Source: Burkholderiales bacterium
Lineage (GTDB): Bacteria > Pseudomonadota > Gammaproteobacteria > Burkholderiales > Casimicrobiaceae
Length of the DNA stretch: 64,000 bases
Direction: 5' to 3'
Assembly (NCBI GenBank): GCA_025354165.1
Contig: JANXNI010000049.1
Span: 112,816-176,815 of the forward strand
This document shows, piece after piece, positions 63,933 to 64,000 of the stretch. Position numbers and translations under genes: made by a program. How positions within the stretch are numbered: position 1 is the first letter of the stretch; each line of letters starts with the position of its first letter. Below the pieces are notes generated by a model. It did not search any database. It was not told where the DNA came from and saw nothing but the letters and a program-made list of their open reading frames with translations.

Positions 63933-64000
63933 TTGTAGGAGCGGCTTGCCGCGACCCACATTTCCACCAACACCGTTGGTCGCGGCAAGCCGCTCCTACA
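63933..64000. repeat. REP-like palindrome, copy 3 (cut by window edge)
   Basis: TTGTAGGAGCGGCTTGCCGC and GCGGCAAGCCGCTCCTACA are inverted arms about 68 bp outer to outer, right after urtD. This is the best-preserved copy of the family at 24529 and 39663. Confidence 0.8.

Overview
The window looks like a chromosomal segment of a betaproteobacterium, probably in or near Burkholderiales. I infer this from the gene families (DUF3422 protein, PrpE with a strong Shine-Dalgarno, a urea transporter with a long UrtB, NodT-type outer membrane factor) and from moderately high GC. No rRNA, tRNA, CRISPR array, phage or transposase gene was seen. The sequence is mostly housekeeping and envelope genes, interrupted by one accessory-looking stretch of large secreted proteins.

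Layout. 1-13 kb: the 5' three quarters of purL, a glutamate/aspartate-type binding protein divergent from a glutamate dehydrogenase gene, a broken acyltransferase-3 gene, a prolyl-4-hydroxylase-like oxygenase, a small lipoprotein, prpE, a metallo-beta-lactamase-fold protein that has lost its usual zinc motif, and a divergent LysR regulator. 12.7-19.1 kb: a tetR/outer-membrane-factor/adaptor/RND efflux operon with a palindromic operator over its promoter. 19.4-26.7 kb: a complete set of genes to make, flip and transfer 4-amino-4-deoxy-L-arabinose (arn), with ArnA split into two genes and a single ArnE/F-type subunit, followed by a Bcp-type peroxiredoxin. 27.4-32.7 kb: a DMT exporter/PaiB/TadA-GNAT fusion/lipoprotein operon, an XRE-cupin regulator and cysS.

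32.8-51.4 kb is the most unusual part. It holds a subtilisin-like protease, a 14-repeat RCC1 protein, two right-handed beta-helix proteins with CSLREA-type N-termini, a peptidoglycan-binding-like protein, an ECF sigma factor of the kinase-associated type, a secreted alpha/beta hydrolase and a membrane Ser/Thr kinase. Three of the large secreted proteins end in the same dockerin-like calcium-loop module. The set reads as a surface-protein locus with its own sigma/kinase pair, though the regulation is inferred from position. A DUF3422 protein and an aminotransferase sit inside it, and a decayed piece of the aminotransferase gene lies 3 kb from the intact copy.

51.4-64 kb: a chalcone-isomerase-like periplasmic protein translationally coupled to a DedA/ATP-grasp fusion, a divergent OlsB-like N-acyltransferase, a second DMT transporter, a glycosyltransferase pair, and urtABCD behind a clear sigma-54 promoter.

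The strongest non-coding signal is a family of eight intergenic elements of 118-121 bp spread from 10.6 to 58.5 kb. Each starts near TACAGCTTTT and ends near its reverse complement. Each also has a GGGCTA-like block at offset 32-33 and an AGTCGACTT-like block at offset 56-57, its exact centre. They look like a palindromic MITE family. A second family, REP-like GTAGGAGCG palindromes, occurs three times, and one copy supplies the stop codon of an arn gene.
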